This document shows positions 11,621-23,300 of a DNA stretch of 64,000 nt, piece after piece; position 1 is the first letter of the stretch; the number at the start of each line of letters is the position of its first letter. The translations under genes and the position numbers were made by a program. The notes below the pieces were generated by a model. The model saw nothing but the letters and a program-made list of their open reading frames with translations, made no database searches and had not been told where the DNA came from. Source of the DNA: Tetragonia tetragonoides (taxonomy: Eukaryota > Streptophyta > Magnoliopsida > Caryophyllales > Aizoaceae); contig CM076147.1 in the NCBI GenBank assembly GCA_038025085.1, positions 32,648,766-32,712,765 of the forward strand, read 5' to 3'.

Positions 11621-12618
11621 AATTCTGTAGAAATGAGGTATTTTGTGGAGCTAGGGATGTGTTTGTGGTTCGGATGGTGTTTGGGCTAATGGGTTCTTTG
11701 TAGAGTAAATTTAAATCTACTAAGAGAATCTTGTATTATAAGGTTATAGGAATCCAGAAGAGCAAGAAAGACATAAACTTGATCTCTAGAACGTGAGATA
11801 TAAGCAAAATGCCAACAGGACTCCATGTCGCAATAATCCAGCAGGACAAATGAAATGTTTGAGCACAAATGAAGACCAAAGACTCAACTTTTCGACTTCA
11901 AACCACTTGGACAACGAAGATAGAACCCAAATAAGATGATCAGACAGATACTTAACAATAATCACCACAAAGTTGCAGGTAAAGTGCAAAACAAACGGAA
12001 AAACACTACAACAGAATTTCCAATTCACGCCTAGAACATGTTACAACTTCGCATAAAAACTGCTCTATTCCACAAGAATTTAACAAAAAGTACCAAGATA
12101 TATCCAAAGATAAAGGTCTAAGGAACTCAATAAAGCATGAAAGTTTCCACTTTTACATTTTGAAGCGTGCCAAAGAACCAAAAGTACAATCCTGTTCCAG
12201 TCGCAGATCTAGCAGGAGTGATTGAGGAAAATTGCTTCAACGAGCACTCAAATCTTCTCCGTTTGTCTTCAAACCAAAACCAGGTGAAAGAGGACTCTTC
12301 AATGAAGAAAAACTTCTAAATGAACGAGCTAAGAAAACCAAAGCTCTGATACCAATTTGATGCATAAAACTCAACGGATTTACGTAACACAATGGATTAT
12401 CAACTCGTTCTCTAACCAAAGATGAAATCTTTTGTGGGTTTTTGAGTTTATATCAAAGGAAAGCAATAAAGGATACGACTTGGACAAAGTTTCTACCACC
12501 AAGCCTAAACAACTTGATTAATTCAAGGCTAAAGTACTTAAACACCACCAGGAAACAATCAAATCGACGAAAATCAGAGTAACTAGTGATAAAACAAATT
12601 AAGCACCACACTAATTAC

Positions 12619-15600
12619 TGTGGGGCTAGATTCTCGGGTTTTTCCTGGATTAGGACCCGGGAATCGTCGCACTACCTGCCAGAGGCACGTTCCACGGAAA
12701 TCGGCCGATTGAAGAGGCCAATTGTTAAGGAATCATCTTAAGGTTCAAAGTCGCCACCTTGTTATGGCCCGAACAAGGACGAGTTTTTTGCAAAAGAAGA
12801 GTCGCCACATTGTTATGACCCAAACAAGGAAGGGATTTTACAAAAGAAAGGGTTTTATAAACGATTTTAAAGAAAACCATTTAAGAAACCCAAAAGTTGA
12901 CTCCATCGCGATAAGGCACGAAAATTCTTTGACTGGTCTGTGAATCAGAGATCTTGGTTCGGGGTCTAGGTTAGAAGGTGGACGTCCTCGGACCCGTCTC
13001 CTCCTCCGTACTGAGTACGGGCTCGTTACTAATACGTTGTATCCCATATGAAAGGTTTGAATTGAATTATGTAATGCCTTGAATGATAAAAGAAAAGCAC
13101 ATATATGTACACATTGTCACTTAGCACACAGAAAAGGTCGATTTTGAACCGGTGTATTCGTTTACGTACGACGGGTTTGGATATTGCAAAATACTGCACT
13201 ACGTACCATTCATCAAAACCCTTACGTAGTTCTGACCGGGGATCCGGTCAGTAAGACTCCTTGGGTGTCACTAAGGCGGGTATGGATGTTCTTTCCCGTA
13301 AAGAGGGATATAATTGAGAAACTTATAGGATGACTCGCAACTTAGAGTCGAATTGATCCGAGGAACCCTCTACTCTCCTCGAAGAAGTAGGGAAAATCTC
13401 AAATGGGATGATTAGCCCGCTCCTTCGAGGCGTTCAACCCAACAATATTTGGTAATATACGGGATCAACCCAATTCTTAGTTTTGAGTATAAATATTAGA
13501 CTTCTCAAAAATATTCGTTCTTTACTGGGGAATAACATTCATTGGGGGTGGATAAATGGATGATTTATGTAGGTTGTGGGTATGTATTGGTGGGTAATGG
13601 CTTAAAAGAGTCTTTCCGGTAGGATCTCCCGGGGTGGCCCGAAGCCAAATAAGAGGGGACGACCAATAATTAGCTTCTATTCGATCATAGGTATTCCACT
13701 GGGAAAATGGTTGTAACTGGGGAATGTGATTTGTATGAAGGTGATTTTCTAGAATGGTAGGTGGAACACCCATGATCGCGTATAAGTAAATTTCTGATTC
13801 TAACCTCGAATTTGGCTCCGGACCGGGTTGTGTACATAAACGAATACAATGGTTTTAGAAAAAAATTTTTAAACATAATATACATCACACAAGTGAGAGA
13901 AGTTCTTTTTATTTTATTTTCCGAGTTGCATTATTAGGTGAAAGCATATGAATGCAAATGTACAAAATGTAATTAAAGAGGCCTCGGAATAAACAAATTA
14001 CAAATCGAGTATTTACAATACAATATACACAAAATGTCTAAAAATCCTAAAAAGGAGAAAAAGACTTGATCTTCATGTACATGGAGCCTCCGGGGCTTGA
14101 TCTTCATCTTCGTCTTCAAAAGTTGGACTTATTCACAAAGGATTGGTTCATTTACAAAAGACTTGATTTATTTACAAAATAATTGGTTATTTATAAAAGC
14201 GGTTTGAAAGAACCGATAAGAGATTAGTCCAAACGCGACTTCTTGACTCCAAGTTTATTTTTATAATTAGTGGGACACACTAAAGGAATAAACTGGAGAA
14301 TTTTGTATTTTTGTGGGTTTATTTGATAATTAAACGAAAATCGTTTATAAAATCGAACAAAACCGTTTTTATAATAATCTGGACAGAACTTCTAAAATTC
14401 ATATCTCCGTCATAACTCAACCAAATCGAGTTATTCAAAAGCCTAAATTGGTTTATTTTACTTCATGTGTCCACTGTAAAAATCTCAAGTCAATACAGTT
14501 GACGATCGGTGAATTATTCACGATTTACGAGCTTCTTGAAGCCTTTGAACAGACCATTGGTTTTTGATTTATTGAGAATTATTTCCAAGTGATATAGGTC
14601 TAATATTTACAGGACTTAGACTATATTTGAAGGTGGATATGTACACAAAATTTCATAAATTTTAGACAAGTCTAAATTATTTAACGAAATTAAGCAAAAG
14701 GACTATACAAAAGCCTTAATGTTCTAAACTTAACCAATTGTCTTTCATTTTGACAGAACCAAACTCGGTTTGATTAATTCAAAAAAATTGAAAACACATC
14801 TAAATGGAGTGATTCCAAAGCCTAGATTGATTTTTAAGGAGTATATTATCCAAATCAAAGTTCATATTTCATTAAAGAGGTGCTAAACACCACAGACTTT
14901 TCATTTAAGTGAACATTTTCATTTCTGGACATATACTCGGTTGGTTAATGTTAGAATTAAATATACTTCGTTAAACTTGAATTCTTCTTTACAGATTGAA
15001 GTAGACACATTAGAAACTTCCTAAAAAAATTATCAAAGAAAGTACACTATCCTAAGTGATTAAATTGAGCCATTTATTTACAAGGTCGAAATCTGAGAAA
15101 ATCTTCAAAGGGACAGCACTTCTTCGTCTTTTCAAAAATCATTTAAAATTCATTTGGTATTCAAAATGGACGAAATAGGTGGCTGTAAAAATCTAAGGAA
15201 ATTCTCTTCAAGTTACTCAGAAATAGACCAAGCTCAAAATTTTACCGTTTGTTAGTTATTTACAGATCTATAAACGTTGGTCATTTTTAGATATATAAAC
15301 TTCAAAATTCAATTGTGGATGACTGAGCCGTTCGATCTGGACGATATTCATCTCGGTAGAACATTCTCTGAACAATGTTTCCTATGACTCTAATTTTATC
15401 AAATTTCAACCCTTGGATCTTCCTATATCTACAAATGAATTCTGCTCTAAAAACTGTCAACTATCCGATTTTTTAACCCTTTGTACAAAAAATAAATCTG
15501 AGCCCTCTATATGCAAAATGACATTTTTTATTCAATTTCAAGTATAAAAAAATGAAAATGGTGATGAGAAAGAGAGAAACATTCATTGATCACACAATTT

Positions 15601-16874
15601 TGGCACAAGCAACTCTCTTCCTCACCGCAAAAAATCACTCTCTACAAGCTGGATCTAAGTCCCCCATGGAGGGTTCGCGTGGGCACTTGAACCCTTACCT
15701 ATGAATTTTTGGCCGATTAAAAAGTAGGGTGATTCATGCCCACACCTATAAAGAGTCCAACCGGTGAAAATGGGATTATTAAGGGAGGATAATAGTGTTC
15801 AATAGCAATTTATATACAAAATGAAATGGTTAGTAAAAACACTTAGAAAATAAATAATTGAAGGAGAGAGATAAAAGATTACCCTTGCGTAGATCTAGAA
15901 ATCTCAATCTTCAAAATTAAATTAGTTAGTACAAACGCCCTTTAGTTTGCACTAACTCGATAAAAAAAAGAAGTTTCAGAAATAGAAGATGTTTTTAGAA
16001 AACCTTCAAAAGTTGAAGTAAGTTGAAAAGATGATAGGAAAACTAGAGAGAGAAGTAGAGATTTTAAGAAGTAGAGACGAGAAAGAGGCAAAGGGCATTT
16101 AGGTTAGTTTTTAGGGGGTATTTATAATGGGGGGAAGATGATGGGTGAATTAGGGTTAGGAAATGGTGGGTGGGATTTGGTGGGAGGTGGATGGTGAGAT
16201 GGGGGGTGAGAGAATGTGGATGGGAGAGTGACAAATGTCACATTTGTGGTGATGGAAAGAAGATGGGAGAATCTTGTGAGGTGGAAATGAGTAGGAAAGA
16301 GAAAAGATGAGATAAGGTGGGAGAGAAAATAGAAAAGGGAAAAACAAAAACAAAATAATAAATAATAAAAAAAGAAAATAAAAACGTGGGGGGGGGAATA
16401 ATTTTTTTTTTCTTTTTCTTCTCTTTTTTCGGTTGTGAGGGAGAATTTTTTTTTTTATTTAATTTTTTTGTGTGGGGGGTTAATTCATGGAAAAGGGGAG
16501 GATATTTCGGTATTTCTACTTGATATCATTATTCCCTTTTATCTTTAGCTATTGGATGGAAACATGGGAATATTGTGATGTCATGCATGACATCATGAGA
16601 TGATGTCATGGAATGATGTCATGCATGACATCATAATTCCAATCCTTATTTATTTTTGCATTTTCTCTTTTATATTCTTTTTGGATTTTTGATTTATTTT
16701 CTCTTTTGGGCTTTGGGCTTTGGGCTTTGCTTTGCTAATGGGTTGGGTCACCTTATGGACCCTAAATGCCCTTTTTAGCCCAAATGACTTATTTAATTAG
16801 GGTAATTACAGTTAATGCTAATATTAACTGTAATAATTATTTAAAAGAAATACAAATCAAATTCGGCGTCTACA
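12619..16874 (+). mobile_element. Putative solo long LTR (Tat/Ogre-like), 4.26 kb, TSD ATTAC
   Basis: The segment begins TGTGGGGCTAG, ends GGCGTCTACA, and is bracketed by ATTAC at 12614-12618 and 16875-16879. The uninterrupted target can be read in the other LTR at about 10040-10060. The first 200 bp contain a phrase I associate with very long LTRs of the plant Tat/Ogre lineage (GACCCGGGAATCGTCGC, then CCAGAGGCACGTTCCACGG, then AAGTCGCCACC). I see no gag-pol and no second LTR inside, so a solo LTR left by LTR-LTR recombination is the best reading. A non-coding LTR-like unit of another kind is possible. Orientation follows TG...CA and the motif order. Confidence 0.65.
16576..16634. repeat. Two perfect palindromes containing TGATGTCA/TGACATCA
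   Basis: Positions 16576-16595 form a 20 bp perfect palindrome and 16613-16634 a 22 bp one, both built on GATGTCATGCATGACATC, with a third half-copy between them. TGATGTCA and TGACATCA resemble bZIP-type binding half-sites, and the array could also extrude cruciforms. It lies about 240 bp from the end of the putative long LTR. Confidence 0.7.
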
Positions 16875-17796
16875 ATTACAATAACATTTGATTTCCTACT
16901 TCTCTCAAGAACATTCAAGCAATTAAGCACTAAGTATTTTAGAGAAAGAATAAACCAAACTCAAAGGCTTAAAAGAGATAACACTCTCATTTTCATATTC
17001 ATCATCATGTTCTTCGTCTTTTCTGGTTACAAGGTTGCCTCTATATATATAGAGGGGGGAAAATGGTTCCTAAATGACCTAGGAAGCCCCTAGAATGTAT
17101 CCTTGCTGCCCAAGGCTCAGTAAAGAGCTGTTGGGAGGACCACAAGGCTCCTAATAGGCGCACAACTGGCTTGAAAGGGACATCCACTTGTTTTCTTGTA
17201 CTATTTGGACCACTACATTAAATGCTTTGATTTAATGGTCCTCTAGGCATTTCTCTCTCATCATGTGACTTCTTATCCCTTTAGAAACGTGACTTAAGCT
17301 ATTACAAAGTTGTAAAACAAATTACAAATGCAAACTAGGCGTAATTAACACTAATCATGCTTGTACGGACTAATTAGGACTAAATGCATGCTGAAATTAA
17401 CTAATAGCCAAATGCTTTATTATGCAATATAACAAGCCCTCAAATGCTCCTGCATCATTACCAATAGATTTTTTGGATGAAACATTACTTTATTGTCTGC
17501 TAGAGTGTGGGCTTGTGCTCTCTCCTCGGTATTCTCCCCTAACATGCGACGGTGGGACATGACAAAGGACTCCAGTTGCTTAGTGTTTGGGGGTTGTGGT
17601 AAGAGTTTGGACTATATTATATGGTATTGTTCCAGTTTATTCTAATTTTTCTCCAATTTGCTCCAACAAATATTTTTTTGATTTTTGAGTTGATAAATAA
17701 AATAATTGAGCATGTATATCAAAATAATACAAATGAGTATGTATTACCTTTATAATAAATCAACTTTTAGAAAATACGTATATTTTTTATATGATA

Positions 17797-17907
<111 letters not shown>

Positions 17908-18378
17908 CCATTGTAAAATTTCATTAAAATTGTAGAAATTTAATAAGTTTTAATCGGTTCTACTTTTCTCCATTTTGTTTCACTTTGTTCTATTGTTATA
18001 TTCATTCCCGTAAAATTTTATGTGGTCTTGGCTCTATGTACTCCTCTTATTGTTTTTTTGGCTTTATACTTACTTGGACCTAAACTTCTTGTTTATATGC
18101 TTGAGAGTATATACTTCCGAAATTAAGATAGAATTGCTGATATATTCCTACACTTCTCGCTTAGCCTAATTTTTTCCTAGTTTTGAGCCTCCTAATTTCT
18201 TAGCATGTCTTGTGTGAACTTAATCTACCGTACACCAATAACACTAGTAAAAATATTTAGGAACATGTATGACATATTTAAAAAGATTTGCATTGATCTA
18301 CCATGTACTGGCCATTAAGAAAAAAGTATCGTTCGTTTACAAAACCAGATGGGCCGAGCCCTGTGGACTATTGTATTC

Positions 18379-19606
18379 TGTTGAAGTGGGTTTGTGTCTC
18401 ACATGGAAAGATTAAAGGGTCTTGAGCATACATATAAGGAAGTGGGTTACTCCACCCATTGCCAATTGGTTTTGGGTTGGAACCTCACTTGTCTTGTATG
18501 TGTGCTCACTTGTTAAGGCCCAATTGTTGAAATTTATCATGGTATCAGAGCTGGTTCGTTCCTGAGACCTAAATCACAAAAGCTTCCGCTATGATCCGTC
18601 CGCCACCGGACAAACCTTGATTGAAACCCAAATTAAACTAAAGTTTTTTTCCCTCTTTTGATGGATCAAGAGATCCTTGATTGATGACTATATATAAAGA
18701 TGGCGGAGCTACTGCCCGTTTTGCAGCAGTAGATGAAAAAAAAAAGAAACGGTGTTCATGTGATATACAAGATCACCTTGATAAAGATATTGAATATAAT
18801 CGAGGACCATGGATGACGTCGATGAAAGTATTGGAGATAGCGACAAGAAGTTGACTTCTCCCTACTTGATGATATGTGAAGATTCGACGGACAAATCGAA
18901 GATTGACTAAAGACTTGTGAAGACTCGGCATGCAGATCGAGTAGTCTCCGATTAATGGAATTATGAAGACTCGACGTGCAGATCGAGGATTCACCGAAGA
19001 CAAGGACACTACGTATTGTAATTGTTCCAATCGTAGCGTTCGTGATGTTCCTGCCGCTACGATTGCGGGAGGGTGTTAGAGATAGATACCTGATATGGAA
19101 AATATATTGGATGAATATATTTTCCTTATATATTTAGGAGACTAGATATATGATATTATATGTTTAGGATATTATACTAGTGATCTAATGTATTTAGGAA
19201 ACTAGTATATTCAAGATACTAGTTATACTTGGAGAATAAGTTATTATAGTCTATAAATATGAGGTCTCCCCAGTTCAATAATAAGAAGCAATATTATTAG
19301 CCTATTATATTTTATCATGGTATCAGAGCGGGTTATATCCTGGCTTTATGTTACCCCTTATTGGCCCACGCGCATGTGACTGGCCCATATTAGGCTTTGA
19401 TTGGTCCACGCTTCAGCCCATGATGGGTCTTTGCGTGAGGTGGGGTGTTGAAGTGGGTTTGTGTCCCACATGGAAAGATTAAAGGGTCTTGAGCATACAT
19501 ATAAAGAAGTGAGTTACTCAACCCGTTGCCAATTGATTTTGAGTTGGAACCTCATTTGTCTTATATGTGTGCTCACTTGTTAAGGCTCAATTGTTGAAAT
19601 TTATCA
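18379..19606 (+). mobile_element. TRIM with 161 bp LTRs, TSD TATTC, carrying a captured retroelement fragment
   Basis: LTRs at 18379-18539 and 19446-19606 both start TGTTGAAGTGGGTTTGTGTC and end GAAATTTATCA. The insertion is bracketed by TATTC at 18374-18378 and 19607-19611. TGGTATCAGAGCTGG begins at 18540, directly after the 5' LTR (tRNA-Met-type primer site). A purine run GAGGTGGGG precedes the 3' LTR. It has no coding capacity. The 906 bp interior is longer than usual for a TRIM because it contains a block from another retroelement. Confidence 0.9.
19061..19332 (+). mobile_element. PPT-LTR-PBS block of a Copia-like element inside the TRIM
   Basis: A purine tract (GCGGGAGGG, 19065-19073) runs into a 244 bp LTR-like sequence, 19074-19317, starting TGTTAGAGATAGATACC and ending TTTTATCA. 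This runs directly into TGGTATCAGAGCGGG at 19318, a second tRNA-Met-type primer site. A normal insertion has PPT-LTR only at the 3' end and LTR-PBS only at the 5' end, so all three in a row are unexpected. No 5 bp duplication flanks the LTR (GAGGG versus TGGTA), so it is not a simple solo LTR. The preceding 400 bp look like the 3' non-coding tail of the same element. Confidence 0.65.
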
Positions 19607-20035
19607 TATTCATATCGTGATCAAACTCTTACCGCCTACACGTTAGAGAGAGAATGAAGAGTTGGAGACTGTCGAAACTCGAGAGGATCCGCGCCCATCT
19701 TTTCAGAGGGAAACTCACAAACCATAGAAAACAGAATTTCCCTTAAACAGTAGAACACTATCTGACTCTCTTTCCTTCCTTTGCTTGGTTAACCTCATTT
19801 GTGTCTTATATATGTGCTCACTTGTTAAGGTCCAATTATTGAAATTTACCATATTTATATCGTGATCAAACTCTTACCGTCTACACGTTAGAGAGAGAAT
19901 GGAGAGTTGGAGACTGTCGAAACTCGAGAGGATCCGCGCCCACCCTTTCAGAGGGAAACTCACAAACCATAGAAAACAGAATTTCCGTTAAACAGTAGAA
20001 CACTTTCTGACTCTCTTTCCTTCCTTTGCTTGGTT
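19548..20035 (+). repeat. 243/245 bp tandem duplication joining TRIM LTR end and CYP57 upstream DNA
   Basis: Unit 1 is 19548-19790 and unit 2 is 19791-20035. Each begins AACCTCATTTG, contains the last 59 or so bases of the TRIM LTR plus the former target site, and ends TTCCTTTGCTTGGTT. They differ at scattered positions. Unit 2 ends about 95 bp before the CYP57 start codon, so both units probably hold promoter or 5'UTR sequence, and the downstream copy is the one next to the gene. Confidence 0.9.
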
Positions 20036-20129
20036 GCTTAATTGGTTTATTCAATCAATTGCAAACCCGAGTTTATAGTTTCTCTCTCTTCCACACCCAA
20101 ATTGATCGGAGCTTCATATAGCCGGCGAG

Positions 20130-20349
20130 ATGTCGACGATATACGTGTTGGAGCCACCCACAAAAGGGAAGGTCATTATTAACACCACATACGGGCCTCT
20201 TGACATTGAGCTTTGGCCTAAGGAAGCACCCAAAGCTGTGAGGAATTTCGTTCAGCTTTGCCTTGAGGGTTACTATGATAAGACCATATTTCATCGTATC
20301 ATCAAGGGTTTTCTCGTTCAGGGTGGTGACCCCACTCTCACTGGCACAG

Positions 20350-20394
<45 letters not shown>

Positions 20395-23300
20395 ATAACA
20401 TGAGTATAATTTATCGGAAATTAGTCTAATTGATCGTTTATGAGATTGTAATGTTGTAACTGGGAGGTGCCCTTTTGGTTAATTTATGATTCTGAGATGG
20501 GTTTGTTTTCAATTTGGTGGTTGAATGGAAACAAATTGAACTTTGGTTTGTAATGGGTTTACTGCAAAATAGTTGTTTTTGTTTGATTGTCATGTGTTTT
20601 GAGTGAGCGTGACTTGCGGGGATGTTGTGTTAACTTGTGCTAGGTTTGTGGTTCAATTAGAGTTGATATAAGTTGTGAAATCGTTGGTTTATCTCAACTT
20701 CAAATATCTGATTTGTCGCGAGGGTTTTGGGTCATACTGGGAGTTCGTTTTAGATTTTGTTACACTACTTTTGGGTTGTATTGGCATTGTGATTCTGTTT
20801 CATAATCATAGAACTAGAATGCCCTTCATGTTTTCTTGGTCTAATATAGTGCTGCATTTCTTGGTTTTTGATCGTTAAACAATGGTTGGGGTCGTAATGG
20901 GTACTTCAAACGTGGCCGAGAAGGAATGTGTATTGGAACATTTTGTCTCTTAGAGAAGAAATAGTCCAACTGTTGTTTGATTGTATCTTTTTAGTGAAGA
21001 TGTATTTATTGCTTTGCTGTTCAACTCATAGAGTGGGTGAATCCACAAGCGCGTTTTGGCTTCAGGATGAGGTGCCTCACTCACATCATTGTTTCAATTT
21101 CCTTGATATCATTCCCCTTCCTCACATATTGTGAGTGATCCATCTCATGGTGTCGCTCTTTTCATGTCTGGTTCTATCAGAAAAACATCACATCAACTAG
21201 CTGCCAGGACTTCCAGTTGAAAGAAAACATCTCCTATCTACATCATTTTCCGTCACATTCACATATTCATATTTTCTGATTTGTAGCTTGCTTGGAACTG
21301 GGAGCTAAGGTTTTGATGCTACTGTTATCAAGTCTTGCACAGGTTTCATTTATTGGATTTAAACCAACAATCTTTAGTTGTCACCAACAGACCAAGGCTT
21401 TCTAAGCTATATTCCAGAAAGACCACTTCACCCCAGAATAGACCAACAAGCCTTGAAGAATGTCACTGAGCCTCAATCAAAAATATGTTTCATCGAGGAC
21501 TGAGCAGGATTATTTGTACATCTTCAACAATATATATTGTTTAGATATGGAAATTAGCAGGAATGGTTTTTTAACTTCACAAGTAATTCTCTTGCTAGGG
21601 CTTATTGTCCTTGCCTCCTTAAGTTTGCAACTTTGTCTGCCGGTCTTTTGATTATGTGCTGATTATTATTATTCTTTTAGATAACACGGGTATCCGGCTT
21701 TGCCCGATTAATCCCATGAACCCTAGAAGTTACGATCAGGAGAAGCTCTAGTGGCCCTAAGAAGGCTCGAACCTGGGACCTCTGGAACAAATCTCAGAGG
21801 TCTTACCAGCTGAGCTACCCACTCAGGGACATGGTTGAGTATGTGCTCTGCTGATTATTAATATGTTCTCTTACCAATTGTTATGCTTTAGGTGGTGAAA
21901 GCATATATGGAGGAGCATTTTCCGATGAGTTTCATTCTCGTCTGCGGTTCAACCATAGGGGCTTGGTTGCATGTGCAAACGCTGGTTCTCCACATTCTAA
22001 TGGCAGTCAATTCTTTATGACGTTGGACCGTTGTGAGTGGCTCGATAAGAAGAATACAATCTTTGGAAAGGTAAAAATATTTTCTGCTTTGGTTTGTCAT
22101 ATCCGTTTTGGTAAACATTTGGACTTTAGACGACGCTTGTCAGTTTAGGGAAGCGAGGGTAAGTAGATAAGACTTGCTGTGCTGTGCTGTGCTGTGTTGT
22201 GTTGCACATATATGCTATGGAGTGTGCAGGATAATAAATCAAATCATGCCCTAATCTACACTTCTCTCTGTCTCGGCACGCACTCAAACACTGATCTTCC
22301 TTTTTCTTAAGCCAAAAGTCATCCATCTTTGTCTCGATACACACTCAAAAACTGATCTTCCTTTTTCTTAAGCCAAAAGTCATCCACCTATATGTCTGCT
22401 GATTACTCTGCGAATCCAAGGTTGTGTTCTCTTATCACAAATTTACAATATTCCTTCATTCCAAATAAACATATCATGTGATGGATCTAATAAATAATTA
22501 ATGTATTATGCTTATAGAATTATAGTATGAAACTTGACTATGTTGTGTGCATCCCAAAATATTAAGCAATATCCTCCCTTTTCTTTCTTTCTTTTTCTTT
22601 TTTTGAGGGGGGGGGGGGGTGTTTTGGGGGAGGGAGTAATATATTGCAAGTTGCTATATGCTTAAACTTTCAGACTAAAAATTCTCTGAATCGTTGCCCT
22701 TTCGTCGAGATATGAAGATCTGAGTTTATTGATAATTACACCCAATTTTACATATATTGCATCTTGCTTTCATTATGGAATCAGGAAACTGAAGTTGTTC
22801 CCTTGGGTTAATTTTAGTTCAGGCATGTGAATGATTGTCGGACATAAGATCATAAGTCATTTTCACTATGCATGATTACCTCGCATAGGTAAAGTCCTTT
22901 AATGAAAATTTTGGAGATAGAGTAAAGGACCCAAGTCGATGCGGTTCAGGACATAAAGCAAAATGCTAGTTTGATTGGTCCATGGTGTATGTCATTTATT
23001 CTATGGTATCTTCTCTTATTCTCAATTTAATGAATATATGAAATTGCAGGTTACTGGTGATTCTATATACAATCTTACTAGGATAGGAGAAGTTGAAACT
23101 GACAGCGATGACCGTCCACTGGATCCTCCTCCAAAGATAACATCTATTGAGGTTTGGTCATTCTCTTTTTCTTTTCCAGTACTGTACTACTTTCCATGTA
23201 TCTGATCATAAGTTTGAATTTGCTCTGCACAATCTGAGAAGAGTATTTCCCATTGTGCTTTTGTCAAGTTTAAGTGTCCAGTCTCTGATACTAGGTATTA

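Larger units (their letters stand above)
9962..17457 (-). mobile_element. Gag-only Ty3/gypsy-like LTR retrotransposon, TSD TTACC
   Basis: The element has TGATGCA...TGCATCA LTRs and a perfect 5 bp duplication TTACC at 9957-9961 and 17458-17462. It reads on the minus strand: GCTCTGATACCA at 12343-12354 is the reverse complement of the primer-binding site TGGTATCAGAGC, three bases from the LTR at 12358. A purine tract (AATAAGGGAGTA in reverse, 10638-10649) borders the other LTR. Internal DNA is about 1.72 kb and holds a broken gag but no protease, reverse transcriptase, RNase H or integrase, so it would depend on a partner element. It sits in the 3' LTR of the TRIM and is itself split by a 4.26 kb insertion. 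Confidence 0.85.
12358..17457 (-). repeat. 5' LTR of the gag-only element, split by the 4.26 kb insertion
   Basis: The two parts are 12358-12618 and 16880-17457 (with the duplicated ATTAC at the joint), together about 840 bp. The sequence follows the 9962-10637 copy with scattered changes and contains the extra 167 bp missing there. It is next to the primer-binding site, so it is the 5' LTR in the minus orientation. Confidence 0.8.
9462..17544 (+). mobile_element. TRIM-like miniature LTR retroelement, its 3' LTR split by a nested insertion
   Basis: The 5' LTR is 9462-9641 (starts TGTTAAATT, ends TAACA). It is followed at once by TGATATAAGAGCC, two changes from the tRNA-Met-type primer-binding site TGGTATCAGAGCC. 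The interior is only about 218 bp and ends in a purine run (GAGGGGAAGGGGG, near 9840-9852). The 3' LTR starts TGTTAAATTC at 9860, breaks at 9961, resumes at 17463 and ends CCTAACA at 17544. Without the insertion the LTRs are about 180 and 184 bp. Bases flanking the whole unit (TACCT and TGCGA) do not match, so its own target duplication is lost or was misread. It codes for nothing. Confidence 0.7.

Noticed and set aside
21763..21820. tRNA gene on the minus strand
   Set aside because: A and B boxes are present, but the acceptor stem does not close, and the SINE 3' motif and flanking duplication explain it better.
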